A stretch of 48,993 bases of DNA from Ruminococcus sp. (GTDB taxonomy: Bacteria > Bacillota > Clostridia > Oscillospirales > Ruminococcaceae), in contig JAISGY010000028.1 in the NCBI GenBank assembly GCA_031262835.1, positions 1 through 48,993 of the forward strand, given 5' to 3'. Under the pieces are notes generated by a model that was not told the origin of the DNA, searched no databases, and was given only the letters and a program-made list of their open reading frames with translations. A program made the translations under genes and the position numbers. Every line of letters begins with the position of its first letter. The stretch's first letter is position 1. This document shows positions 33,758-41,813 of the stretch, piece after piece.

Positions 33758-34648
33758 GTGGAAAATTTCGTTTTAAGGGGAGTACGTTACCTTCCCTTGT
33801 TTTTAGCGTTATGTCTTCTTTGCGCCTGTGGACGGCACACAGAGTCTGTGTTCCTGCTCGACACCGTCGTTACGATTGATTCCGATTTGAGTTCCGATGA
33901 GTTAACCGATGTTTTAGCGGAGGTTTCGGAAGCGGCAGATGAGTGTTATAACAAGCCTTTTGACGAAATCGGTAGTACACTATTAACGGATATGTTCGCG
34001 AAGGGCGAAATACTTCGCGAAACGTACGGCGAAGAAATTGATTTTCGTATCGGCGCGTTAACACGGCTTTGGAATATCTCGAAAGGGACGTCGGGATTGC
34101 CGTCTTCAACAGAGATACAGGCTGCCTTAGAGGATAAAAGCTTCTATGACCCCGGCGCGATTGCGAAAGGTTACGCGCTTGACCAAGCGTACAAAACGCT
34201 CGCTAAAACGAATAGTAAGTACACGATAATTTCAGCCGAAAGTTCCATACTCCTGTACGGCGAAAAACCGGGCGGAGAGCTTTGGAAGACAGCGGTAAAA
34301 GACCCTTTAACCCCCGGGAGTTATATCGGCTACATCGAAACAGAAGCGGTCTTTATCTCAACTTCGGGCAACTCTGAACGCTTCATCGAAATTGAAGGGG
34401 AGCGTTACGGGCATATTATAGACACTGAAACGGGATACCCCGCTAAAACCGACCTTGCCGCCGTTACGGTAATTGTCCCGACAGATGTCCTTGACGGCGG
34501 AATTATGTCAGACTTTTTATCCACTTTAATCTTCATGCGCGGGACTGCGGGTTTAGACACGTTTTTGGGATATGACGGTTTCACTTTCATTGCGATTGAC
34601 AACACGGGAAAGGTGTATGGAAATCAGGAACTTTTTCCTATAGATTAA
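33758..34648 (+). CDS. apbE: FAD:protein FMN transferase, ApbE family lipoprotein
   Basis: A 296-residue exported flavin transferase that attaches FMN to threonine in target proteins such as RnfG and RnfD. The N-terminus has two arginines, a hydrophobic stretch and a lipobox LLCAC (lipid-bearing Cys about residue 24), so it is a lipoprotein on the outer membrane face. ApbE marks are FLLDTVVTI, YDPGAIAKGYALDQAY, the nucleotide-binding ISAESSILLYGEKPGGELW and YGHIIDTETGYPAKTDLAAVTVI. The GTG start is chosen because it gives the full signal peptide; a later TTG would remove the basic residues. It is the first gene of the rnf operon. Confidence 0.93.
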   Translation: MENFVLRGVRYLPLFLALCLLCACGRHTESVFLLDTVVTIDSDLSSDELTDVLAEVSEAADECYNKPFDEIGSTLLTDMFAKGEILRETYGEEIDFRIGALTRLWNISKGTSGLPSSTEIQAALEDKSFYDPGAIAKGYALDQAYKTLAKTNSKYTIISAESSILLYGEKPGGELWKTAVKDPLTPGSYIGYIETEAVFISTSGNSERFIEIEGERYGHIIDTETGYPAKTDLAAVTVIVPTDVLDGGIMSDFLSTLIFMRGTAGLDTFLGYDGFTFIAIDNTGKVYGNQELFPID

Positions 34649-34649
34649 T

Positions 34650-35030
34650 TTGAAAAGGTTAATTAAGCCCAAAGAAGCAGTCCTTATATTAATCGTTTTA
34701 GCGGTCTTGACGGTTATAATTCTACTCGGTAATAACAGCAAGGGTGCGGCTGAAATCACGGTTATAACGGAAACCGGCGCGCAGGTTTATTCGATAGATT
34801 TAAGAGCAGACCGGCGGTTTGTTTTAGAGGACCTGACGGGTACGCGCATACCGGATATGGAATTCGAGGTTTCGGGCGGGGATATTCGCGTTACAAAAAG
34901 TGATTGCCCCGGCGGTGATTGCGTACATCAAGGTTTCGCGTCACATACCGGCGGTGTGATTGTCTGTGTACCGAATCGAGTTACTGTCAGACTTACAGAC
35001 ACGGAAAACGAGTACGATGCAGTTGTATAA
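34650..35030 (+). CDS. NusG domain II-containing membrane protein
   Basis: A 126-residue protein with one N-terminal membrane helix (about 9-27) and an extracytoplasmic NusG-II-like beta domain. It contains the conserved cysteine pattern DCPGGDCVHQGF...GGVIVCVPNRVTVRL. Small proteins of this family regularly sit beside rnf and apbE genes in Clostridia, but their role is not established. The start is the TTG at 34650, one base after the apbE stop, so it is likely translationally coupled. It overlaps the next gene by 14 bases. Confidence 0.85.
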   Translation: MKRLIKPKEAVLILIVLAVLTVIILLGNNSKGAAEITVITETGAQVYSIDLRADRRFVLEDLTGTRIPDMEFEVSGGDIRVTKSDCPGGDCVHQGFASHTGGVIVCVPNRVTVRLTDTENEYDAVV

Positions 35031-35547
35031 AGATACCAAAAGCCTTGCATTAACCGCTATTCTCCTTGCGGTAACGATACTGTTGTCGTGGGCGGAATCC
35101 GCAATGCTTCCAAACCTCCCGACAGGGGTTCGCCTTGGGCTTTCAAACATTACGATTATGACGGCGGTTATCTTCATCGGGGGGAAGACAGGGCTTACCT
35201 TAACGCTCCTTAAGTCGGGGTTTGTGCTCTTGACAAGAGGGGTTGTCGCGGGGGCTATGTCGCTTTCGGGCGGGGTTTTTGCCTTTGTTGTAATAATCCT
35301 GCTCCTTAAAAAGACGGACTCAAGTTACGTTTTTGTCTCCGTCACGGCGGCGATTTCACACATTATCGGACAGCTTGTCCTATCAAGTATTATTACAAAA
35401 AGCGTTTACGTATTCTACTATGCGCCCTTCCTCCTTGTCACGGGGATTTTAAGCGGAATTTTAACCGGTGTTATCCTCGGAACGGTCGTAAGGGCGATTA
35501 AAACTAAAGAATCAGAGCTGAAATATGAAAAATCTCGGCGGAGTTAA
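35017..35547 (+). CDS. Gx transporter family membrane protein
   Basis: A 176-residue protein with five or six hydrophobic helices, matching the family labelled Gx transporter or heptaprenyl diphosphate synthase component I (SLALTAILLAVTILLSWAESAMLPNLPTGVRLGLSNIT..., GGKTGLTLTLLKSGFVLLTRG). The fold resembles ECF S-components, so a transport role is more likely than prenyl synthesis. The start at 35017 lies inside the preceding gene after GGAAAACGAG; a longer opening at 34960 would overlap more and adds charged non-family sequence. It is a regular companion of apbE and rnf genes. Substrate unknown. Confidence 0.8.
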   Translation: MQLYKDTKSLALTAILLAVTILLSWAESAMLPNLPTGVRLGLSNITIMTAVIFIGGKTGLTLTLLKSGFVLLTRGVVAGAMSLSGGVFAFVVIILLLKKTDSSYVFVSVTAAISHIIGQLVLSSIITKSVYVFYYAPFLLVTGILSGILTGVILGTVVRAIKTKESELKYEKSRRS

Positions 35548-36811
35548 GCTTCCTCACCACAAAAACACAGCGGACAGCAAAACGGTTGATTTCGGTTTAC
35601 CGAAACTCATCAGAATCCCTATGGCACAGGCTATGGGGGCTGTTCCGAATCTCTACCTAAAAAAGGACGACAAGGTTTTTGTCGGGCAAAAGATAGGCAG
35701 TGCCGACTCGTTTATGTCTGCGCCTATCCACTCCCCCGTTTCCGGCGACGTTATCGACATTTCGGACTACCTTAACCCGAACGGTTCGCGCTGCAAGGCG
35801 GTTACAATCCGTCCCGACGGTGAGCAGACCCTCTTTGAGGAGGTCCGACCGCCCGAAATTACGGACAAGGCTTCCTTTATCTTAGCCGTCCGCGAATCGG
35901 GGCTTACGGGGCTTGGCGGGGCGGCTTTCCCGACCCATGTTAAGCTCTCTTTCGACGAAAAGAAGACTCCGATTGACACGCTCGTTATCAACGGCGCGGA
36001 ATGTGAGCCGTACATTACTTCCGACAGCAGATGTTTTATCGAAGACACCGAAGACGTGCTTTCCGGCATTAAACTTTGCATGAAATATCTGGGCATTGCG
36101 CGGTGTGTTATCGGGATTGAGGACAATAAAAAAGAGGCAATTGCCCTCATGCGGGAAAAGACCGCCGCCGATAGCGATATTGAAATTAAGGTTCTGCCGT
36201 CGCTCTACCCGCAGGGCGCGGAGAAGGTTATCATCTATAAAACCACCGGGCGCGTCGTTATGGAGGGGCAACTTCCCTCGAACGCCGGAGTGCTTGTCTT
36301 AAATGTATCGACGGTTAGTTTTATTTCAAAATACTGCAAAACCGGTCTACCCCTCACCTCGAAGCGCTTAACCCTCGACGGGACAGCGTTGACGAAAAAC
36401 CGCGGGAATTATAACGTCCTTATCGGGACGCCCGTCGCGGAGCTCCTCGAATTCGCCGGGGCGGAGAATGTTAAAACGCTCCTCTATGGCGGACCGATGA
36501 TGGGGGTGCCTATCTATTCCCCCGAACAGCCGGTCCTCAAAAGCACCAACGCGATTTTGGCGTTTAACACCGATGCCGCTTTGACGGAGCCTATCGCCTG
36601 TATCCGCTGCGGGACCTGTTCGAGAGCTTGCCCCCTAAACCTGCTCCCGATGCGGTTTGAGACTGCTTATAAGGTTAAGGACACGAAGCTTTTAGCGAAA
36701 TTAAAGCTCCCCCTTTGCATGAACTGCGGGTGTTGTTCCTATGTTTGCCCGGCAAATCGCCCGCTCACCGAAACAAATCTGCTTGCAAAAGAGCTTTTAA
36801 GGAAAAAATAA
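35525..36811 (+). CDS. rnfC: Rnf electron-transport complex subunit RnfC
   Basis: A 428-residue peripheral subunit that carries the NADH/FMN site and two 4Fe-4S clusters. The NAD/FMN fold shows GGAAFPTHVKLS and INGAECEPYITSDSR; the clusters are CIRCGTCSRACPLNLLPM and CMNCGCCSYVCPANRPL near the C-terminus. Rnf couples reduced-ferredoxin oxidation by NAD to Na+ or H+ export. It overlaps the preceding gene by 23 bases and abuts rnfD. Length is close to other clostridial RnfC proteins. Confidence 0.96.
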   Translation: MKNLGGVKLPHHKNTADSKTVDFGLPKLIRIPMAQAMGAVPNLYLKKDDKVFVGQKIGSADSFMSAPIHSPVSGDVIDISDYLNPNGSRCKAVTIRPDGEQTLFEEVRPPEITDKASFILAVRESGLTGLGGAAFPTHVKLSFDEKKTPIDTLVINGAECEPYITSDSRCFIEDTEDVLSGIKLCMKYLGIARCVIGIEDNKKEAIALMREKTAADSDIEIKVLPSLYPQGAEKVIIYKTTGRVVMEGQLPSNAGVLVLNVSTVSFISKYCKTGLPLTSKRLTLDGTALTKNRGNYNVLIGTPVAELLEFAGAENVKTLLYGGPMMGVPIYSPEQPVLKSTNAILAFNTDAALTEPIACIRCGTCSRACPLNLLPMRFETAYKVKDTKLLAKLKLPLCMNCGCCSYVCPANRPLTETNLLAKELLRKK

Positions 36812-37783
36812 ATGAACGATCTGCTTACCGTCGCGCCCTCCCCGCATCTTCGCGGCAAGAACAGTACGAAAAATGTCATGCTTGCCGTTATAATCGCGCT
36901 TGCCCCCGCCGCTGTTGCCGGCTGTATCATATTCGGTTGGCGCGCCGCTCTTGTGTTACTGATAACCATGCTCTGTTCGGTGGTTTTTGAGGCTATATTT
37001 AACCTTATTACAAAACGTCCGCAAACTATCGGAGACCTTTCGGCACTCCTTACCGGGCTTCTTCTCGGAATGAACCTGTCGTCGACCGTTCCGCTCTATA
37101 TCCCTGTTATCGGGGCGTTTTGCGCGGTTGTAATAGTTAAGGGGCTGTTCGGGGGCATCGGGCAAAATTTCGCCAACCCCGCCATTTCCGCAAGGATAAT
37201 ACTGGCGGTTTGCTTTGCCGCGCAGATGGGAAGTTACGCAGAGCCGGTAGACAACTTCCTCAAATTCGACGCGATAACGGCTCCGACGCCGCTTTCCGCT
37301 GACTTTCTCATTGCCGGAACCGATAAGGTCCTCCCCTTTACCTTCACCGATATGCTTTTCGGGACGACAGGCGGCTGTATCGGCGAAACCTGCGCCCTCG
37401 CGCTTATTATCGGGGCGGTAGGGCTGATGGCTTTTCGGATTATTACGCCGACTATCCCGCTTGCCTATATCGGGACGGTTTTTGTGCTTACGCTTATTTA
37501 TACGGGCAGTATAGATGAGGCGATATATTACACCTTAGCGGGAGGACTGATGATCGGGGCGTTCTTCATGGCGACCGACTACACAACCTCGCCGCTGACT
37601 GAGCGCGGAAAGCTTATCTTCGGTATCGGCTGCGGACTTATTACATTTGTAATTCGCTTTTTTACGAAGATGCCGGAGGGTGTCTCCTTCTCAATCCTGC
37701 TTATGAACCTCCTCACGCCTCTTATTGACGATATTGTATTAACTCACCCTCTCGGAAGCAGAAAGCCGGAGGTGACAAAATGA
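36812..37783 (+). CDS. rnfD: Rnf complex membrane subunit RnfD
   Basis: A 323-residue polytopic subunit with about nine or ten helices that carries covalent FMN. Family blocks are SPHLRGKNSTKNVM near the start, NFANPAISARI, and MATDYTTSPLTERGKLIFGIGCG. The flavin attachment motif, usually D-A-x-S/T-G-A-T-P-L, reads DAITAPTPL with the acceptor threonine kept at 159 but Gly and Ala changed. Translation starts at the base after the rnfC stop. Its stop overlaps the rnfG start in ATGA. Confidence 0.94.
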   Translation: MNDLLTVAPSPHLRGKNSTKNVMLAVIIALAPAAVAGCIIFGWRAALVLLITMLCSVVFEAIFNLITKRPQTIGDLSALLTGLLLGMNLSSTVPLYIPVIGAFCAVVIVKGLFGGIGQNFANPAISARIILAVCFAAQMGSYAEPVDNFLKFDAITAPTPLSADFLIAGTDKVLPFTFTDMLFGTTGGCIGETCALALIIGAVGLMAFRIITPTIPLAYIGTVFVLTLIYTGSIDEAIYYTLAGGLMIGAFFMATDYTTSPLTERGKLIFGIGCGLITFVIRFFTKMPEGVSFSILLMNLLTPLIDDIVLTHPLGSRKPEVTK

Positions 37784-38418
37784 AATTTATAAAAAAGGCA
37801 ATTCCTGCAATAACCCTCCTTATAATCTGCGCGGTATCGGCTCTGCTCCTTGTTTTCGTACACGACCTCACGGCGGTTGACGAAGCCGGGAACGTTACGC
37901 CGGAGATAAAGGCTGCTCTTGCCGGAATTTACGGCGACACGGAAGAATTTACCGTTTACGACACGCCGCTTGGCGGTTCCGAGACGGCTTACGTTAATAT
38001 GTCGCTTCGCGGTGACGGGGGAGATTACGCATTTATAATAGTATCGAACGGTTACAACAAGGAAGGCTTAACCCTTCTTATAGGCCTCGACAGCGCGGGT
38101 GCGGTTAAGGGGATAGTTACCCTCGAATCCTCCGAAACACCCGGGCTCGGTACAAAAACCGACAGCCCCGAATTCATGGGGCAATTTATCGGGTTTACCA
38201 TTGATGAAGTCCCTGCTCCTGTGACCCCTGACGAGACGGTTTACAAGGTTCGTTTCGCAAAGTCAAAAGAGGAACTTGAGGCGTTAAAAGCTTCACAGCC
38301 GGAAGTGCCCGCAAGTTTCGAGTGGGACGCGATAACCGGCGCAACGCTTTCTTCAAACGGCGTTTTTGACGCGGTAAAACTTGCCGTAACCGCCTACAGA
38401 GAGGTGCACATTGGATAA
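37780..38418 (+). CDS. rnfG: Rnf complex FMN-carrying subunit RnfG
   Basis: A 212-residue subunit with an N-terminal membrane helix (about 5-25) and an extracytoplasmic FMN-binding domain. The flavinylation motif [13 protein letters not shown] places the FMN threonine at 189, the classic ApbE target; ApbE is encoded by the first gene of the operon. The block [31 protein letters not shown] is typical. It overlaps rnfD by four bases and rnfE by eight. Confidence 0.94.
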   Translation: MKFIKKAIPAITLLIICAVSALLLVFVHDLTAVDEAGNVTPEIKAALAGIYGDTEEFTVYDTPLGGSETAYVNMSLRGDGGDYAFIIVSNGYNKEGLTLLIGLDSAGAVKGIVTLESSETPGLGTKTDSPEFMGQFIGFTIDEVPAPVTPDETVYKVRFAKSKEELEALKASQPEVPASFEWDAITGATLSSNGVFDAVKLAVTAYREVHIG

Positions 38419-39073
38419 GAAAAGTAATATTTACGCCTTGTTAAAAGGCTTTGTGGTCGAGAATCCGACGCTTGTCATGCTGCTCGGAATGTGCCCGACG
38501 CTCGCCGTAACAACCATGGCTTCTAACGGTATCGGAATGGGGCTTGCGACGACGTTTGTCCTCCTTTGTTCAAACATCGTTATCTCCGCGCTCCGCAAGG
38601 TTATCCCGGGGACGGTGCGGCTACCCTGTTTTATCGTTGTTATAACAACCTTCGTAACCCTCACCGACTTTATCCTCAAGGCTTATATCCCCGCGCTTCA
38701 TTCCCGCCTCGGCATCTTCCTCTCGCTGATTGCCGTTAACTGCATTATCCTCGGGCGGGCGGAGGCTTTTGCCTCGAAAAACAGTCTCCTTCGCTCCGCT
38801 CTCGACGGGCTCGGCATGGGGCTTGGATTCACCTGCGCGCTCTTTGCAATGGGGGCTGTGCGCGAAATCTTGGGCTCGGGGCAATTTTTCGGAATTGATC
38901 TGCATCTCCCCCTCGTCTTCCCGATATTCGTTATGCCGGCGGGTGGGTTCTTTACCCTCGGTATAATTATTGCCGTTGTTTACAAATTCACGAAACGAAA
39001 ACCACCCGCAAAGGTCGGCTGTGCGGCTTGTCCCATTGCTTCCGACTGTATTAACTGCAAGGAGGGAGGGTAA
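38411..39073 (+). CDS. rnfE: Rnf complex membrane subunit RnfE with C-terminal cysteine tail
   Basis: A 220-residue polytopic subunit of the NqrD/RnfE family: [59 protein letters not shown]. The pseudo-symmetric partner is RnfA; together they hold a membrane 2Fe-2S cluster. A TTG start follows GAGGTG that lies inside rnfG. The last residues form a cytoplasmic CxxCx5CxxC motif (Cys204, 207, 213, 216) not needed for the membrane fold. The codons of its final Glu-Gly-Gly supply the GGAGG ribosome site for rnfA. Confidence 0.94.
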   Translation: MDKKSNIYALLKGFVVENPTLVMLLGMCPTLAVTTMASNGIGMGLATTFVLLCSNIVISALRKVIPGTVRLPCFIVVITTFVTLTDFILKAYIPALHSRLGIFLSLIAVNCIILGRAEAFASKNSLLRSALDGLGMGLGFTCALFAMGAVREILGSGQFFGIDLHLPLVFPIFVMPAGGFFTLGIIIAVVYKFTKRKPPAKVGCAACPIASDCINCKEGG

Positions 39074-39076
39074 AAC

Positions 39077-39655
39077 TTGAAACTTCTGCTTGTAATTCTT
39101 TTAACCTCCATGCTCACCGAAAATATGGTGCTTGTACGGTTCATGGGCATCTGTCCTTTCCTCGGGGTATCGAAAAAATACGACTCCGCAATCGGTATGG
39201 GGCTTGCGGTAATATTCGTCATGGTCTGCGCGACAATCTGTACCTATCCCATCTACACCTTTATCCTCGTTCCGCTTGGGGTAGACTACTTGAAAACGGT
39301 CGCGTTTATCCTCCTTATCGCGACGTTCGTACAGCTTGTCGAGATGATAATAAAGAAAAAAATTCCTCCGCTTTATAAGTCACTCGGAGTATATCTTCCG
39401 CTCATTACAACAAACTGCGCGGTCTTGGGGATAACAATCCTCAACACCGACGAGGGTTACAATTTTATCCAGTCGTTCGTAAACGCCCTCGGCGGGGGCT
39501 TGGGCTTTACCGTCGCGCTTATCATCTTCGCGTCGGTACGAAGCCGTATTGAAACTTCAAATATCCCGAAAGCGTTTATCGGCGTTCCCTCAACCCTTGT
39601 AGCCGCCGCAATTGTCTCGGTGTCCTTCATGGGGTTTACTTCACTCTTACAATAA
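39077..39655 (+). CDS. rnfA: Rnf complex membrane subunit RnfA
   Basis: A 192-residue NqrE/RnfA-family subunit with six helices. Blocks: LTSMLTENMVLVRFMGICPFLGVSKKYDSAIGMG, PPLYKSLGVYLPLITTNCAVLG and NALGGGLGFTVALIIFASVRSRI. The cysteines in ICPFLG and TTNCAVLG are the conserved cluster ligands in this family. It starts with TTG after a strong GGAGGG encoded by the end of rnfE, and precedes rnfB by 9 bases. Confidence 0.95.
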   Translation: MKLLLVILLTSMLTENMVLVRFMGICPFLGVSKKYDSAIGMGLAVIFVMVCATICTYPIYTFILVPLGVDYLKTVAFILLIATFVQLVEMIIKKKIPPLYKSLGVYLPLITTNCAVLGITILNTDEGYNFIQSFVNALGGGLGFTVALIIFASVRSRIETSNIPKAFIGVPSTLVAAAIVSVSFMGFTSLLQ

Positions 39656-39664
39656 AGGAAATTT

Positions 39665-40450
39665 ATGTATACTATATTGATTTTCGCCGGGCTCGGGCTT
39701 TTCGCGGGGGTGTTGCTGACAGTTTTTTCTAAGCTGTTTGAAGTAAAGACCGACGAGAGGGTAGAGGCGGTAACGGCGGTTTTGCCGGGGATAAACTGCG
39801 GTGCCTGCGGATATGCGGGCTGTTCGGATTACGCCGAAGCGGCGGTTGCCGGGGAGGGCAAAGTGCCTGTTAACCTTTGCAAGCCGGGCGGACAGGAAGC
39901 CGCCGATGATGTCGGGAAGATTCTCGGAATCGAGGCGGGGACGGTTGTACCGATGACTGCGATTGTCCATTGCAGCGGCGACAGGACCGCAACCTCGAAT
40001 AAATTCAACTACCGCGGAATCCAAAGCTGTAAGGCGGCGAACAGTTTCTATAACGGTTCAGAGAGCTGTTCTTACGGTTGCCTTGCGTTCGGGGACTGCG
40101 TGAATGTCTGCCCGGAACGCGCTATCTCGATAGTCGACGGTCTTGCGAAGATTGACAGGTTAAGATGCGTGGGCTGCGGAATCTGTACGAGGGAATGTCC
40201 GAACAGGCTTATTGCGCTTCGCCCGCTCGGTTTCGACTACGACGTACTTTGTTCCTCCTATGACGCGGGAAAGATTGTCCGGGGGTCCTGCAAGGCGGGT
40301 TGTATCGGTTGCAGACTGTGTGAGAAAGCCTGCCCCTCCGGTGCGATTAAGGTTAACGACAACTTAGCGCGGATTGATTACGAAAAATGCACCTCCTGCG
40401 GACTCTGCGCGGAAAAATGCCCCGCGAAGGTTATTAAAAAATGCGGTTAG
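39665..40450 (+). CDS. rnfB: Rnf complex ferredoxin-type subunit RnfB
   Basis: A 261-residue subunit that takes electrons from reduced ferredoxin. It has one N-terminal membrane helix, the CGACGYAGCSDYAEA cluster motif (about residues 41-55), a further cysteine cluster site (CKAANSFYNGSESCSYGC), and ferredoxin-like CxxCxxCxxxCP units in GCGICTRECP, CIGCRLCEKACP and CTSCGLCAEKCP. Order rnfC-D-G-E-A-B is the clostridial one. An AAAGGAAA site precedes the ATG. No clear terminator is seen after it. Confidence 0.96.
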   Translation: MYTILIFAGLGLFAGVLLTVFSKLFEVKTDERVEAVTAVLPGINCGACGYAGCSDYAEAAVAGEGKVPVNLCKPGGQEAADDVGKILGIEAGTVVPMTAIVHCSGDRTATSNKFNYRGIQSCKAANSFYNGSESCSYGCLAFGDCVNVCPERAISIVDGLAKIDRLRCVGCGICTRECPNRLIALRPLGFDYDVLCSSYDAGKIVRGSCKAGCIGCRLCEKACPSGAIKVNDNLARIDYEKCTSCGLCAEKCPAKVIKKCG

Positions 40451-40472
40451 TATTTAGTATTCCGTTTTCGCG

Positions 40473-40488
40473 TATAATACGCTATAAT
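40473..40488 (+). promoter_or_regulatory. Tentative -10 boxes in the rnfB to FIST gap
   Basis: The 164-base gap 40451-40614 is AT-rich and holds two TATAAT hexamers (40473-40478 and 40483-40488) 10 bases apart, without a convincing -35 box. No terminator or RNA gene is apparent in the gap. The FIST gene may have its own promoter here or be read through from rnf. Confidence 0.3.
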
Positions 40489-40614
40489 GGTTTGAGATTT
40501 TAACATTTTTAAGATTGTTTTGTATTTGTTCATAAATATGCAATACGCTCTTCTCTTTTATATGTTAAAATACCATAGTATAGATTTGTATGCTGATTAA
40601 ACTGAGGTAATCGA

Positions 40615-41787
40615 ATGAAGGTAATCACCGCACGTACATCAGAGCCGGACGACAAAGAAGCCGCTTTTGACAGTATTTCAGAGCAGATTGCTGCGCACGG
40701 TGATTTACATAAAAGCACTGTAGGTTTCATGTTTTGCCACTACGACTTCGTCTTTTCGGGCGTTGCCGAATATGTTGCAAAACACCTTCCGTTCCCGGTT
40801 GTAGGGTATTCAACCACCCTTGCCGGGTTTAACAGGACCAACAAGGAAAAGATATTCTACGCAAAGGGCGACTTTCGTCTCGTTCTCTTAATCGTCAGCT
40901 CCGACGATATTGAATTTACCCCGATTTTAACCGAACCGCTGTCCCCGGAAAAGGACGCTGCCGATCTTTGTAATAAAAGCCTCGGTGATATCGGTAAACA
41001 GAAAATGGGGTTTTTATTCCTCCCGCATCTGCTTCTGACCGACACGGAAGCAATGATAGACGCGGCAACGAAGGAAACCGGTGCGCAGATTATCGGCGGT
41101 TTTTCCGTTGACGACAGTCCCACCTACATCGAAAACTGCTTCGTTATCGCAAAAGGACAGGCATACCGCGACAGAGGAGTTTTCCTCTTCCTTAAGGGCA
41201 ATGTTGCCCCGCATTTTGCGACGACGGTTGTTACCAAAGACCTTTATCTTGATAACACCGCGATTATTACCGAATCGAAGGGCAATGAAATAATCAGCCT
41301 TAACGGCCGCCCTGTAACCGAGTTTTTAGAACGTCTCGGCTTCAACCTTACCGGCTCGAAAGAAAACGCAATCAGCAGTGCGGTTATGATTGTCGATGAC
41401 GGCGACGGCGACACATACGGGCGTTCGATGATGTACTTAACTCCTGATCACCACCTCTTTGTCGGCGGAAGGGTTACGACCGGCGCAACCGTTTCTATCG
41501 CGATGTTTGAACGAAGAGGCATTATCGATGCTTCGGCGGAGATAACAAGAAAGTTTATTGCCGATAACCCCGATGCTCATGTTGCGATAGTTATATCATG
41601 CGAGACACGCCATATAGTTTTGGGTTCCCAGACGCATGACGGCGAAAAGATGCTTCGCGACGAGCTCGGCGATATCCCCTTTATACTCGCGTACGCGGGC
41701 GGCGAATTCTGTCCCTCAAACGCCTCAACCCCCGAAAAGCCTGTCAACCGTCTTTTTAACCAGTCATATTGTATATGTTTAATATAG
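40615..41787 (+). CDS. FIST-domain sensory protein
   Basis: A 390-residue soluble protein with the FIST N domain (about 20-215; HKSTVGFMFCHYDF..., PFPVVGYSTTLAGF, AQIIGGFSVDD) and FIST C domain (about 225-365; NEIISLNGRPVTEFLERLG, GGRVTTGATVSIAMF, FILAYAGGEFCPSN). FIST domains are proposed small-ligand, possibly amino-acid, sensors found with two-component proteins. A GAGGT site lies before the ATG. It is 26 bases upstream of a cytoplasmic PAS hybrid kinase, so the two probably form one sensory pair. Confidence 0.88.
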   Translation: MKVITARTSEPDDKEAAFDSISEQIAAHGDLHKSTVGFMFCHYDFVFSGVAEYVAKHLPFPVVGYSTTLAGFNRTNKEKIFYAKGDFRLVLLIVSSDDIEFTPILTEPLSPEKDAADLCNKSLGDIGKQKMGFLFLPHLLLTDTEAMIDAATKETGAQIIGGFSVDDSPTYIENCFVIAKGQAYRDRGVFLFLKGNVAPHFATTVVTKDLYLDNTAIITESKGNEIISLNGRPVTEFLERLGFNLTGSKENAISSAVMIVDDGDGDTYGRSMMYLTPDHHLFVGGRVTTGATVSIAMFERRGIIDASAEITRKFIADNPDAHVAIVISCETRHIVLGSQTHDGEKMLRDELGDIPFILAYAGGEFCPSNASTPEKPVNRLFNQSYCICLI

Positions 41788-41813
41788 TAAATTTATTTTT
41801 TGAGTGAAAAATT

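Noticed and set aside
33783-33797. Later apbE start at the TTG at 33797 after AAGGGGAG
   Set aside because: Spacing is about 14 bases, and the resulting signal peptide would lose its basic residues and be too short before the lipobox.
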